Origin: a virus
Direction: 5' to 3' (one strand)
Length of the DNA: 22,598 nt
IMG/VR virus record: IMGVR_UViG_3300031972_000181
Span: 1-22,598 of that record
Under the pieces are notes generated by a model. The model had not been told where the DNA came from. It searched no databases and saw nothing but the letters and a program-made list of their open reading frames with translations. Shown here piece by piece: positions 1-4,950 of the stretch. Position 1 is the stretch's first letter; every line of letters starts with the position of its first letter. A program made the position numbers and the translations under genes.

Positions 1-445
1 CTTTTTTAGTAGTATTTGATTTAATGAAACTTTCTATTTTTTCTTCAATAGTTTTTTCAATTGTTTCAGTAGGTTTTGCACAACTTTTCAATCCCTCAAT
101 TGTAGTAATACGCCCACCATTTTCCATTTTTTCAATGTAATTATTTTTAGTTGTTATTGGATTTGAACCAATTAATTTAACAACTTTCATACAATTTTTT
201 CCTAACTTATGAATTATTTGATACACTTTAGTTAAGCCTTTTTTCTCAATAGTTTGTAATCTAAAAGCTTTTTTATTTTTACCTTTAAATAAGTTAATTT
301 CATTTTCACACTCAATAACACTAACACTTGTATTAATAATGCTATCTAGATTTTCATCTAATTTTTTAAACTTATTAGTTTCACTTGATAATTCATAATT
401 CATTACAGTGATTGTATTTTCTATATCTTTAATAAATGTATTCAT
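1..445 (-). CDS. Hypothetical protein, leftward, truncated at window edge
   Basis: The reverse strand is open from an ATG at 445-443 to the left edge: 148 codons without a stop, so the C-terminus is missing. The protein begins MNTFIKDIENTITVMNYELS and is rich in Lys, Asn, Ile and Glu, with a predicted helical N-terminal half and one more basic stretch near residues 75-105. I see no recognisable domain. It is the only leftward gene and is divergent from everything else, as expected for an early or regulatory transcript facing the late operon. An A/G-rich stretch (AGCGAGAAAAGAAA) precedes the start but there is no strong Shine-Dalgarno. A TTGACA hexamer on this strand (500-495) and a 15-bp palindrome (469-483) lie upstream and could be its promoter and operator. 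Function unknown. Confidence 0.6.
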   Translation of the reverse strand, partial: MNTFIKDIENTITVMNYELSSETNKFKKLDENLDSIINTSVSVIECENEINLFKGKNKKAFRLQTIEKKGLTKVYQIIHKLGKNCMKVVKLIGSNPITTKNNYIEKMENGGRITTIEGLKSCAKPTETIEKTIEEKIESFIKSNTTKK

Positions 446-468
446 TTTCTTTTCTCGCTTTCTGTTTT

Positions 469-483
469 ATCCTAACTTAGGAT
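469..483. promoter_or_regulatory. 15-bp perfect palindrome, candidate operator
   Basis: ATCCTAA-C-TTAGGAT is a perfect inverted repeat of 7-bp arms about one central base. It lies 24 bp upstream of the leftward start codon and just downstream of a reverse-strand TTGACA (500-495), about where the -10 of that promoter would be. A dimeric repressor site is the simplest reading. A run of T follows on the + strand, but the one-base loop makes a terminator unlikely. Confidence 0.5.
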
Positions 484-553
484 TTTTTTGGTTTTGTCAA
501 AATTTAGACAATGTTAAAGTTATATAAGATATATGCAATTGCCGTGCCAAACT

Positions 554-588
554 TCCCACCTGCAATTGCGACTCATTCGCAAGTGGGA
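554..588. repeat. Imperfect hairpin in control region
   Basis: TCCCACCTGC (554-563) pairs with GCAAGTGGGA (579-588), nine of ten positions Watson-Crick plus one G-U, around a 15-nt loop. The right arm is part of a 20-bp sequence repeated at 573-592 and 623-642. The palindrome GCAATTGC occurs at 535-542 and 562-569. Confidence 0.5.
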
Positions 589-642
589 TAGTTGATAATG
601 ATTCTCATTCTCAATGTGATAATCATTCGCAAGTGGGATAGT
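573..642. repeat. 20-bp direct repeat, two exact copies
   Basis: TCATTCGCAAGTGGGATAGT occurs at 573-592 and again at 623-642, 50 bp apart, nearly five helical turns. Each copy starts with TCATTCGC, the reverse complement of the GCGAATGA iterons at 786 and 798. Confidence 0.8.
594..612. promoter_or_regulatory. Fur-box-like sequence
   Basis: GATAATGATTCTCATTCTC matches 16 of 19 positions of the classical Fur-box consensus GATAATGATAATCATTATC. Related sequences lie at 618-630, 750-768 and 792-816, the last reading GATAAT-GCGAAT-GATAGT-A-ATTATC as a hexamer array. The resemblance is direct; binding by Fur is inference, and the motifs could equally be phage iterons. Confidence 0.35.
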
Positions 643-884
643 AGCAAGAATCGTGCCAAGTATACTCCTACATTAACATTTTTTAATTTTGGCATAGTTT
701 GTGCTATTGCAAGATACATGCCAAGAAAACTGTTCTTATATCAGTTGTTGATAATGAGAATGATTAGCAAAATCAAAGACTTATTGCGAATGATAATGCG
801 AATGATAGTAATTATCACTTGCAAACATGCAATTTGCCAAGTTTATACACCCTATGCCACTGCCACACCCCCCGTACCACGTTA

Positions 885-896
885 TATACATGTATA
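885..896. promoter_or_regulatory. 12-bp palindrome TATACATGTATA
   Basis: Perfect self-complementary 12-mer in the AT-rich part of the control region, about 130 bp upstream of the late promoter. Possible operator; short AT-rich palindromes also arise by chance. Confidence 0.3.
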
Positions 897-1024
897 ACTA
901 CACAGATTAGGAATATTAGGTGTTAACCACAAGGATAAGTGATAATAATGTACATAAAAGTATCCTTAAATAGCCTTAAATATACATAAAATGAGTGCGG
1001 CGGGGTGCTTACATTTAAAATGTC

Positions 1025-1053
1025 TTGACAGAATTAAATTTCCATGGTATAAT
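1025..1053 (+). promoter_or_regulatory. Perfect-consensus sigma70 promoter for the rightward operon
   Basis: TTGACA (1025-1030), a 17-bp spacer, and TATAAT (1048-1053) preceded by TGG, i.e. an extended -10. All twelve hexamer bases match consensus. Transcription would start near 1060, giving an AT-rich leader of about 105 nt that contains TACATTTATAAT twice (1082-1093, 1116-1127). It precedes a run of rightward genes with no clear terminator until at least the capsid genes, so it is the likely main late promoter, read by host RNA polymerase. Confidence 0.85.
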
Positions 1054-1165
1054 TACGTTATAACTAGTACATAGACAATGTTACATTTATAATATATAAA
1101 CAATATATATAATAATACATTTATAATGTGTATTTTAATTCCCTTAAATAGAAATAAACTTGACA

Positions 1166-1369
1166 ATGAGTAAAAAATCAGTAAAACTATACACAGACAA
1201 TGTGCTTGAAGCTTTTTATCTTGCTATACGTGATAACAAAGTAGATAAATTACATATACCCCACAGTGATGTCTATTACGTGAGGGCAGCAGTAGAGGCT
1301 CATTACAATAAACCATTTACTCTGAAGCATGTAGAGACTGCAATGAGAGCAGAAGGGTGGACAGACTAA
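1166..1369 (+). CDS. Small conserved-looking hypothetical protein, 67 aa
   Basis: First gene of the rightward operon. The ATG at 1166 is preferred to the in-frame TTG at 1160 because it is the normal codon and adds only two residues; neither has a good Shine-Dalgarno. The protein starts MSKKSVKLYTDNVLEAFYLA. The second half (HYNKPFTLKHVETAMRAEGW) looks like helices ending in an aromatic turn, as in small winged-helix proteins, but no family is recognised. The stop shares its last A with the next start (TAATG), so translation is probably coupled. Function unknown. Confidence 0.65.
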   Translation: MSKKSVKLYTDNVLEAFYLAIRDNKVDKLHIPHSDVYYVRAAVEAHYNKPFTLKHVETAMRAEGWTD

Positions 1370-1665
1370 TGTTTGAAGCCTACGTGCTAATATGTTTGAT
1401 GGGTAACAATGATATATGCCACACATTAAAAGATTTAGAAGGACCATATGACACTAAGCAGGAATGTATAGCACGTACTTATCAGATGGCGGCGGATTTG
1501 CCATTGTACATGCCTCAATTCCAAGCTCTCAAGTATAAGTGTTTAGAAACGGATGACTCAGAAGGTAAAGTAAGAACAGGCTATGGCAGAAACAAAGAAA
1601 AAGAAACGCAAAAGCACTGGCATGAAGGGTCATACCATCAAGGGTGGTCACAAGAGACCCACTAA
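1369..1665 (+). CDS. Small protein with hydrophobic N-terminus, 98 aa
   Basis: Starts at the ATG overlapping the previous stop; a GTG at 1357 in the same frame is less likely. Residues 1-12 (MFEAYVLICLMG) are hydrophobic, resembling a short signal or membrane-dipping segment, followed by Cys-containing polar sequence (GPYDTKQECIARTYQMAADL) and a final conserved-looking YKCLE. It resembles the 60-aa protein at 3998-4180 in length of the core, hydrophobic start and Cys spacing, so the two may be paralogues. The last 27 codons overlap the next gene in another frame, an unusually long overlap; the conserved part ends before it. Possibly secreted or membrane-associated. Function unknown. Confidence 0.6.
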   Translation: MFEAYVLICLMGNNDICHTLKDLEGPYDTKQECIARTYQMAADLPLYMPQFQALKYKCLETDDSEGKVRTGYGRNKEKETQKHWHEGSYHQGWSQETH

Positions 1666-1888
1666 GAAGGGTGCAGGTATGACAGCCAAAGGTGTGGCTA
1701 AATACCGTAAGGATAATCCCGGCAGTAAGTTGAAGACTGCTGTAACTGAAGACAAGCCTAAAGGTAAAAGAGCCTCTAGGAGGAAGTCTTATTGTGCAAG
1801 AAGTGCTGGACAGATGAAGAAGTTCCCTAAAGCAGCTGCAAACCCAAACAGTAGGCTTAGACAAGCACGTAGAAGATGGAAATGTTAA
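1583..1888 (+). CDS. Basic DUF6321-like protein, 101 aa
   Basis: Very Lys/Arg-rich protein starting MAETKKKKRKSTGMKG. The second half contains KYRKDNPGSKLKTAVTE, then RRKSYCARSAGQMKKF, then NPNSRLRQARRRWKC at the C-terminus. This order (GSKLxTAVT, RRKSxCAR, NPxSRLxxxxRxWxC) is what I recall for the DUF6321 family of marine phage proteins, which has no known role. Charge suggests nucleic-acid binding; the conserved Cys pair (the CAR and the C-terminal residue) hints at metal binding or structural conservation rather than a simple basic tail. It sits in a block of similarly basic small genes upstream of the lysis module. Confidence 0.75.
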   Translation: MAETKKKKRKSTGMKGHTIKGGHKRPTKKGAGMTAKGVAKYRKDNPGSKLKTAVTEDKPKGKRASRRKSYCARSAGQMKKFPKAAANPNSRLRQARRRWKC

Positions 1889-1889
1889 C

Positions 1890-2168
1890 ATGACTTTATC
1901 AGAAGCAAAAAGAATACTAGAAAAAGGTGCTGCGTTCAGCCCTACTATAGTAGCAGAGGCTAAAGAGGTAGTAGAAAACTTCACAAAGAAGCGTGGAAGT
2001 AGCGTAATGAAATCAGAAAAAGCACAGATGGCGTATGGTGGCACTGTAAATGGTAAACGTCACATGTATTCAGCAGGTGGTTCAGTAAATAAAGGACTAT
2101 TGGCATTGAAAAACTCTGGACCTAAGGGTGCAGCAGCATTTGATAAGATAACCAAAGGAGGGAACTAG
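1890..2168 (+). CDS. Small hypothetical protein with GG motifs, 92 aa
   Basis: ATG at 1890, one base after the previous stop. The N-terminal about 35 residues are helical (MTLSEAKRILEKGAAFSPTI); from about residue 47 the sequence turns glycine-rich (MAYGGTVNGKRHMYSAGGSV) and ends GPKGAAAFDKITKGGN. The Met-x-x-GG element recurs in the 98-aa protein at 3232 and four times or more in the 653-aa protein at 11327, which suggests a shared short motif. No known domain. A GGAGGG (2158-2163) at its 3' end is the ribosome-binding site of the next gene. Confidence 0.65.
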   Translation: MTLSEAKRILEKGAAFSPTIVAEAKEVVENFTKKRGSSVMKSEKAQMAYGGTVNGKRHMYSAGGSVNKGLLALKNSGPKGAAAFDKITKGGN

Positions 2169-2170
2169 AG

Positions 2171-2953
2171 ATGGCTACGGAATCTTACTATGAGAAGATG
2201 CAACGTGTTCGTAAAGAGCAGAAAGCAAGAAAAGATAAAAGAGATAAAGAAAACGCAATGGTCGGTGGACTAGATGATGGACAAGTTAAAAAGAGAGCAC
2301 CTAAATCTAAAAGCTCTAAGCTAGGTTCTGCTACTCCAAGTAAAGGATCAAATAATCCTACATCCGTATTTCAAGACATGAAAAAGAAAACTACCAAGAA
2401 ACCATTAGGTATGTCTCCGGGTGCTTTAGGAGGTAAGACTAAGGGTAAAGTAGACGTTGGTTTATCAGAAGCTTTAAGAAAAAAGAATAAAAAGACAACA
2501 TTAGGTATGTCTCCGGGTGCAATGGGTGGCAAAATAAAGAAAAGTTCTACTAAGACAGCTAGTAGTGTTTCCCAAGGCAGTACTACAACTAAGAAAAAGA
2601 ATCCAACTATAGTAACAAAAGAGCAGTTAGCCAAGTCAGGATTAAGCTTACGTGACTACATGAACTTCATGCAAGGTAAGACACGTAGGGATGATAAGAA
2701 GACTAGCACAAAGAAAAAGACTAGTACTAAGACTATGGTGGATAGCTTTAAGAAGTCTAATGTATCAGCTAACAAGAATAAAAAGGCAGGTGTAGATTCA
2801 GCTAAAGGCGATAACAAAAAAGTTAAGAATTTTAAAAAGAATACTAATCCTAAACTAGACTCTAAGGGTAACTACAAAGGTACTAATATAAAACCTACTA
2901 AGTTGCAATTAGATAGGATGAATAAAAGAAGAGCTAAAAAAGGTTCTACATAA
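2171..2953 (+). CDS. Lys-rich low-complexity protein, 260 aa
   Basis: Starts eight bases after the end of a strong GGAGGG Shine-Dalgarno (2158-2163) and two bases after the preceding stop. The sequence is dominated by Lys, Ser, Thr and Asn and is almost certainly disordered. Two near-identical segments, KKPLGMSPGALGGKTKGK and KTTLGMSPGAMGGKIKK, lie about 36 residues apart, an internal duplication. A different, more ordered patch, SGLSLRDYMNFMQGKTRR (about residues 152-170), resembles a motif I have seen in other marine phage proteins with basic tails. A role in DNA condensation, packaging or virion interior is possible from charge alone; function unknown. Confidence 0.7.
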   Translation: MATESYYEKMQRVRKEQKARKDKRDKENAMVGGLDDGQVKKRAPKSKSSKLGSATPSKGSNNPTSVFQDMKKKTTKKPLGMSPGALGGKTKGKVDVGLSEALRKKNKKTTLGMSPGAMGGKIKKSSTKTASSVSQGSTTTKKKNPTIVTKEQLAKSGLSLRDYMNFMQGKTRRDDKKTSTKKKTSTKTMVDSFKKSNVSANKNKKAGVDSAKGDNKKVKNFKKNTNPKLDSKGNYKGTNIKPTKLQLDRMNKRRAKKGST

Positions 2954-2955
2954 GA

Positions 2956-3219
2956 ATGACATACCAAAGAAACTATAAAAAAGAGTATGCTAATTATCAT
3001 GGTAAGCCTGCACAAATAAAACGTAGAGACAAACGTAATGCTGCAAACAACTTACTGAAAAAGAAAGGTGTTATCAAAAAAGGCGATGGTAGAGATGTTG
3101 CTCATAGAAATGGTAATCCTAATGATAATAGACTTAGCAATTTAGCTGTGCAAAAGAAATCTACAAATAGGTCTTTTGCTAGAACTAAAACTGCTAAAAA
3201 GAAAAACCCATTTGCGTAA
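2956..3219 (+). CDS. Small HNH-nuclease-like protein, 87 aa
   Basis: Basic protein with the element GDGRDVAHRNGNPNDN followed by SNLAVQKKSTNR. This matches the HNH-type core seen in short phage proteins (V-D-H-x-N-G-N-x-x-D-N-R-x-x-N-L), with catalytic-type His at residue 50, Asn at 54/58 and the N-L pair at 62-63. The residue before the His is Ala49 where Asp is usual, and there are no zinc-binding Cys residues, so activity is uncertain. HNH proteins often sit near terminase genes and can assist packaging, but here it is about 3.5 kb upstream of them in the small-gene block. Alternatives: inactive DNA-binding derivative or minimal homing-type remnant. Confidence 0.65.
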   Translation: MTYQRNYKKEYANYHGKPAQIKRRDKRNAANNLLKKKGVIKKGDGRDVAHRNGNPNDNRLSNLAVQKKSTNRSFARTKTAKKKNPFA

Positions 3220-3231
3220 GGAGATTATAAA

Positions 3232-3528
3232 ATGGCATCAAAAGTTAAAGGGGGAGCATCCCCAAAATCAGGAACACTTTCTCTCAAAGAGATGCAAGAG
3301 TTTAATAAATTGTATCCTAAAGACAGAAGACTTAGCACAAAAGAATTAAAAGCTATAGCTGACGGACTACGTGAAATAAACTTAAATAAAGGCGGCTCAC
3401 CAATGAAGAAGAAAACAAAGTACATGGCTAAAGGTGGTTATGGTACACCAACTAAGAAAATGAATGTAAACAAACCTAAAGCTACTAAAATGATGGGTGG
3501 TGGTTACGCAATGAAGAAAAAGAAGTAA
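3232..3528 (+). CDS. Hypothetical protein with Lys/Met/Gly tail, 98 aa
   Basis: Preceded by AAGGAG (3219-3224) seven bases before the ATG. Residues 15-50 look helical (SLKEMQEFNKLYPKDRRLST). From about residue 56 the sequence is a repetitive Lys/Met/Gly tail that includes MAKGGYGTPTKKMNV and MMGGGYAMKKKK. The Met-Ala-x-GG element is shared with the 92-aa protein at 1890 and the 653-aa protein at 11327. Function unknown; the tail may bind the same partner as in those proteins. Confidence 0.65.
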   Translation: MASKVKGGASPKSGTLSLKEMQEFNKLYPKDRRLSTKELKAIADGLREINLNKGGSPMKKKTKYMAKGGYGTPTKKMNVNKPKATKMMGGGYAMKKKK

Positions 3529-3530
3529 CT

Positions 3531-3734
3531 ATGAAGGGTGTTAAGCATTACCTAAAAGATGGCACTGTGTGGACAGGCAGTATGCACAAGATGAAAGATG
3601 GTTCTTTGCATACGGGCAAGACACACACTAAGTCTAGTAAACCCTTATTACATTACGGTGGCTTGAGTAAGACAGCATTAAAGAAGTTGGAAAATGGCAG
3701 TAGCAAAAAAATCAAAACGAAAAGCAAAAAGTAA
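3531..3734 (+). CDS. Small hypothetical protein (KDG-W-G-x-MHKM type), 67 aa
   Basis: Starts two bases after the previous stop. Sequence MKGVKHYLKDGTVWTGSMHK, then MKDGSLHTGKTHTKSSKPLL and LSKTALKKL. The paired KDGT...G.MHKM and DGSLHTGKTHT elements form a small imperfect repeat and match, from memory, a short protein often found in marine phage genomes. No enzymatic motif. The gene's last 41 bases overlap the next gene. Confidence 0.65.
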   Translation: MKGVKHYLKDGTVWTGSMHKMKDGSLHTGKTHTKSSKPLLHYGGLSKTALKKLENGSSKKIKTKSKK

Positions 3735-3897
3735 AGTTAATGAAGCTGGTAATTATACTAAACCTGCCTTACGCAAAAGAATATTTAACAGAATAAAAGC
3801 CGGTGGCAAAGGTGGTGCTCCGGGTCAATGGTCAGCTAGAAAAGCTCAGATGTTAGCAAAAGCATACAAAGCAGCAGGTGGAGGATATCGTGGATAA
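3694..3897 (+). CDS. Basic DUF5872-like protein, 67 aa
   Basis: ATG at 3694 lies inside the previous gene (41-nt overlap). Basic N-terminus, then YTKPALRKRIFNRIKAGGKG and GAPGQWSARKAQMLAKAYKA ending AGGGYRG. The block K-x-G-x-x-G-x-P-G-Q-W-S-A-R-K-A-Q-x-x-x-x-x-Y is a distinctive phage and marine-virus motif that I associate with DUF5872, which has no established function; the Pfam assignment is from memory. Small basic fold, possibly nucleic-acid binding. Its 3' end carries the Shine-Dalgarno of the Cys-rich mini-gene that follows. Confidence 0.7.
   Translation: MAVAKKSKRKAKSKVNEAGNYTKPALRKRIFNRIKAGGKGGAPGQWSARKAQMLAKAYKAAGGGYRG
3880..3884 (+). promoter_or_regulatory. Strong Shine-Dalgarno for GTG-start mini-gene
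   Basis: GGAGG five bases upstream of GTG at 3890, embedded in the last codons of the preceding gene. This spacing and strength are what make the 34-codon Cys-rich frame believable as a translated gene. Confidence 0.7.
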
Positions 3898-3994
3898 CGA
3901 GAAATGTGAAACCTGTAAATGTTATGAGTGTGACTGCGAAGAATGTACTTGTGATTGTCACGAGGAACAAGAGGTACATGGAGTACCTGTATAG
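3890..3994 (+). CDS. Metallothionein-like Cys-rich mini-protein, 34 aa
   Basis: GTG start with GGAGG five bases upstream, overlapping the previous stop by eight bases, and ending four bases before the next ATG, so it fills the gap exactly. The product contains CETCKCYECDCEECTCDCH (residues 6-24): eight Cys and one His in 19 residues with the regular spacing C-x2-C-x-C repeated, and acidic residues between. That density and CxC/CxxC rhythm are typical of metallothioneins or Cys-cluster metal binders; the tail EEQEVHGVPV is Cys-free. No phage family is known to me for this peptide. Likely role, by inference only: binding Zn, Cu, Cd or Fe-S-type metal in the infected cell. It could instead be a redox or zinc-finger-like adaptor. 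Confidence 0.7.
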   Translation: MDNEKCETCKCYECDCEECTCDCHEEQEVHGVPV

Positions 3995-3997
3995 TAA

Positions 3998-4180
3998 ATG
4001 ATTGAGTTTGTGTTAGTGTTTATGATGGGATTAAGAGTAGTAGACCAAACACAAACCTTTGAAGATTTAAATAGATGCTTGTACTTTGCAGAGAGACTAC
4101 ACAAGCAACCTTCAATACCACAGAAGGAAGGACCTAACTTACAGATAACTGCATATTGTAAACCCATAAGGAAGAGATAA
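3998..4180 (+). CDS. Small protein with hydrophobic N-terminus, 60 aa
   Basis: ATG three bases after the previous stop. The N-terminus MIEFVLVFMMGLRVVDQTQT is hydrophobic, followed by a polar core with two Cys (NRCLYFAERLHKQ and QITAYCKPI). Layout matches the protein at 1369-1665: hydrophobic start, about 10-residue polar link, Cys in a helix, final Y-C/K-C strand. The two are probably divergent paralogues with a single disulphide or metal-bound Cys pair. Too short for a confident membrane topology. Stop and next start overlap (ATAATG). Function unknown. Confidence 0.65.
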   Translation: MIEFVLVFMMGLRVVDQTQTFEDLNRCLYFAERLHKQPSIPQKEGPNLQITAYCKPIRKR

Positions 4181-4623
4181 TGTTAGCAGAACTCGCAGCA
4201 GCAAATGCAGCCTTTGGGGTAATCAAAAGTTTTATATCTAATGGTAAAGAGCTTTCAGGTTGTGCTAAACAAATATCAGATTTCGTTTTTGCAAAAGAAG
4301 GCTTAGAAAAAAAAGCCAAACAGAAAAAAGCTAAAGGTGTAGGTGGTTCAGACTTAGAAGAGTTCATGGCTCTTGAGCAGATAAGAGAAAAAGAAGAAGA
4401 ACTCAAGCAGATGATGATATATCTAGGTAGACCCGGATTGTGGCAAGATTGGCAACAGTTTCAAGCAGAAGCAAGAAAGTCTAGACGTTATCAAGAAAAG
4501 ATGGCACAGAAACGTCAAGAAGAGATAATGGAATACGTAGGATATAGTATAGGTTTTATTATTATAGTATTCTTTGCAGGATTAGCAGCTTGGTTTGTAG
4601 CTAAGTGGACAGGTAGATTATAA
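4180..4623 (+). CDS. Tail-anchored coiled-coil membrane protein, 147 aa
   Basis: Starts MLAELAAANAAFGVIKSFIS, an Ala-rich amphipathic helix. Residues 36-80 are Lys/Glu-rich and probably coiled coil (LEEFMALEQIREKEEELKQM), followed by the aromatic patch YLGRPGLWQDWQQFQAEARK (81-100). A single strong transmembrane helix occupies about 119-142, near the C-terminus, so most of the protein should face the cytoplasm. From memory this is a widespread but uncharacterised marine phage family. Near the holin and lysozyme it might take part in lysis or in membrane association of assembly; neither is shown. No signal peptide or spanin lipobox. The stop region overlaps the probable start of the DUF1289-like gene. 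Confidence 0.75.
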   Translation: MLAELAAANAAFGVIKSFISNGKELSGCAKQISDFVFAKEGLEKKAKQKKAKGVGGSDLEEFMALEQIREKEEELKQMMIYLGRPGLWQDWQQFQAEARKSRRYQEKMAQKRQEEIMEYVGYSIGFIIIVFFAGLAAWFVAKWTGRL

Positions 4624-4760
4624 CACCATGTATAGGCATCTGCACGTTGCAAGAGAATGTCTGCATAGGATGCAATAGAACAATAGAAGAAATTAAGGAA
4701 GCGTATGAGAGCACCACAAAAGTCACTAGCAAATTGGACAAAGCAAAAGTGGAGAACTAA
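4617..4760 (+). CDS. DUF1289-like four-Cys protein with probable non-AUG start
   Basis: The frame opens after TAG at 4614-4616 and reads ATT-ATA-ACA-CCA, giving (I/M)-I-TPCIGICTLQENVCIGC then NRTIEEIKEAYES, and ends at TAA 4758. The pattern PC-x3-C-(x6)-C-x2-C-x-RT-x2-EI is the DUF1289 signature (usually sPCigvC...CxGCgRTxxEIxxW), a short bacterial family thought to bind zinc. No ATG, GTG or TTG precedes the first Cys, so initiation must be at ATT (4617) or ATA (4620); GGACAGG just upstream could serve as Shine-Dalgarno. The final Trp of the family is Tyr here. The 5' end overlaps the stop of the 147-aa gene by seven bases, the 3' end overlaps the next gene by 56. A sequencing error at the start codon is the main alternative. 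Confidence 0.6.
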   Translation: MITPCIGICTLQENVCIGCNRTIEEIKEAYESTTKVTSKLDKAKVEN

Positions 4761-4950
4761 GAGTGGTAAACCTAGTACACAAGGGTCAAAAGCTACCGGT
4801 GAACGTTATCTACCTGAAGCGGCGATTAAGGCTCTTTCTAACCAAGAATATGCCGCCACTACGGCTGCTAAACGCAAAGCAACTAGAGGAAATAGACAAG
4901 TATCTAAACAGCCCAAAAAGATTGCTACAAAAACGGCGAGATTTAGATGA
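4705..4950 (+). CDS. Small basic conserved phage protein, 81 aa
   Basis: Starts ATGAGAGCACC with AAGGAA about nine bases upstream. Sequence includes KSLANWTKQKWRTKSGKPST, then GERYLPEAAIKALSNQEYAA and SKQPKKIATKTARFR. The elements QKWRTKSGKPS, ATGERYLP and ALSxxEYAATTxxKR form a distinctive conserved block that I recall from many marine phages, function unknown. Basic with no membrane segment. It overlaps the DUF1289-like gene by 56 bases and a third frame (4850-5062) by 101 bases, making 4617-5062 a chain of three overlapping frames. Confidence 0.7.
   Translation: MRAPQKSLANWTKQKWRTKSGKPSTQGSKATGERYLPEAAIKALSNQEYAATTAAKRKATRGNRQVSKQPKKIATKTARFR

Larger units (their letters stand above)
573..816. 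repeat. Iteron-like array of GCGAATGA and GATAAT motifs
   Basis: GCGAATGA occurs twice on the + strand (786-793, 798-805, 12-bp period) and twice inverted (573-580, 623-630), so the four copies flank a central about 150-bp segment as two facing pairs. GATAAT hexamers are interleaved at 594, 618, 750 and 792, with another at 941. Candidate replication-initiator or repressor binding array. Confidence 0.6.
446..1165. other. Divergent intergenic control region
   Basis: About 0.7 kb without a convincing gene lies between the leftward gene and the rightward operon. It holds a 15-bp palindrome, a hairpin, inverted GCGAATGA iterons, GATAAT/Fur-box-like arrays, three TGCCAAG copies (654-660, 719-725, 835-841), a 12-bp palindrome, CCTTAAATA repeats and a perfect sigma70 promoter; the main ones are listed separately. 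The combination of iterons, AT-rich blocks and divergent transcription would fit a replication origin, a regulatory switch, or both. The sequence alone does not decide. Confidence 0.7.

Noticed and set aside
484-490. Rho-independent terminator formed by the 469-483 palindrome and the following T-run
   Set aside because: The palindrome has one central base, so an RNA hairpin would have to open several weak A-U pairs; no rightward gene precedes it.
592-897. Open frame of 101 codons across the iteron region
   Set aside because: It begins at a TTG, has no ribosome-binding site, and its residues simply translate the GATAAT/GAATGA repeats (MIMILILNVIII); the region has better explanations as control DNA.
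446-1165. tRNA or other structured RNA gene, or CRISPR array
   Set aside because: No cloverleaf with a T-loop GTTC and 3' acceptor was seen, and the repeats are too few and irregularly spaced for a CRISPR.
1160-1188. TTGACA at 1160-1165 as a promoter
   Set aside because: It coincides with the start of the first gene and no -10 hexamer lies at 16-18 bp.
1529-2044. Leftward frame of 171 codons opposite the small basic genes
   Set aside because: It is the antisense of three plausible rightward genes; its Ser/Leu/Phe-rich composition is what Lys-rich genes give on the opposite strand, and it lacks start signals. The same applies to the other leftward frames between 1250 and 21806.
4614-4623. 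Frameshift fusing the 147-aa membrane protein to the DUF1289-like frame
   Set aside because: The shift window between the two stops is GATTATAA-like with no slippery heptamer, so a separate non-AUG start is preferred.
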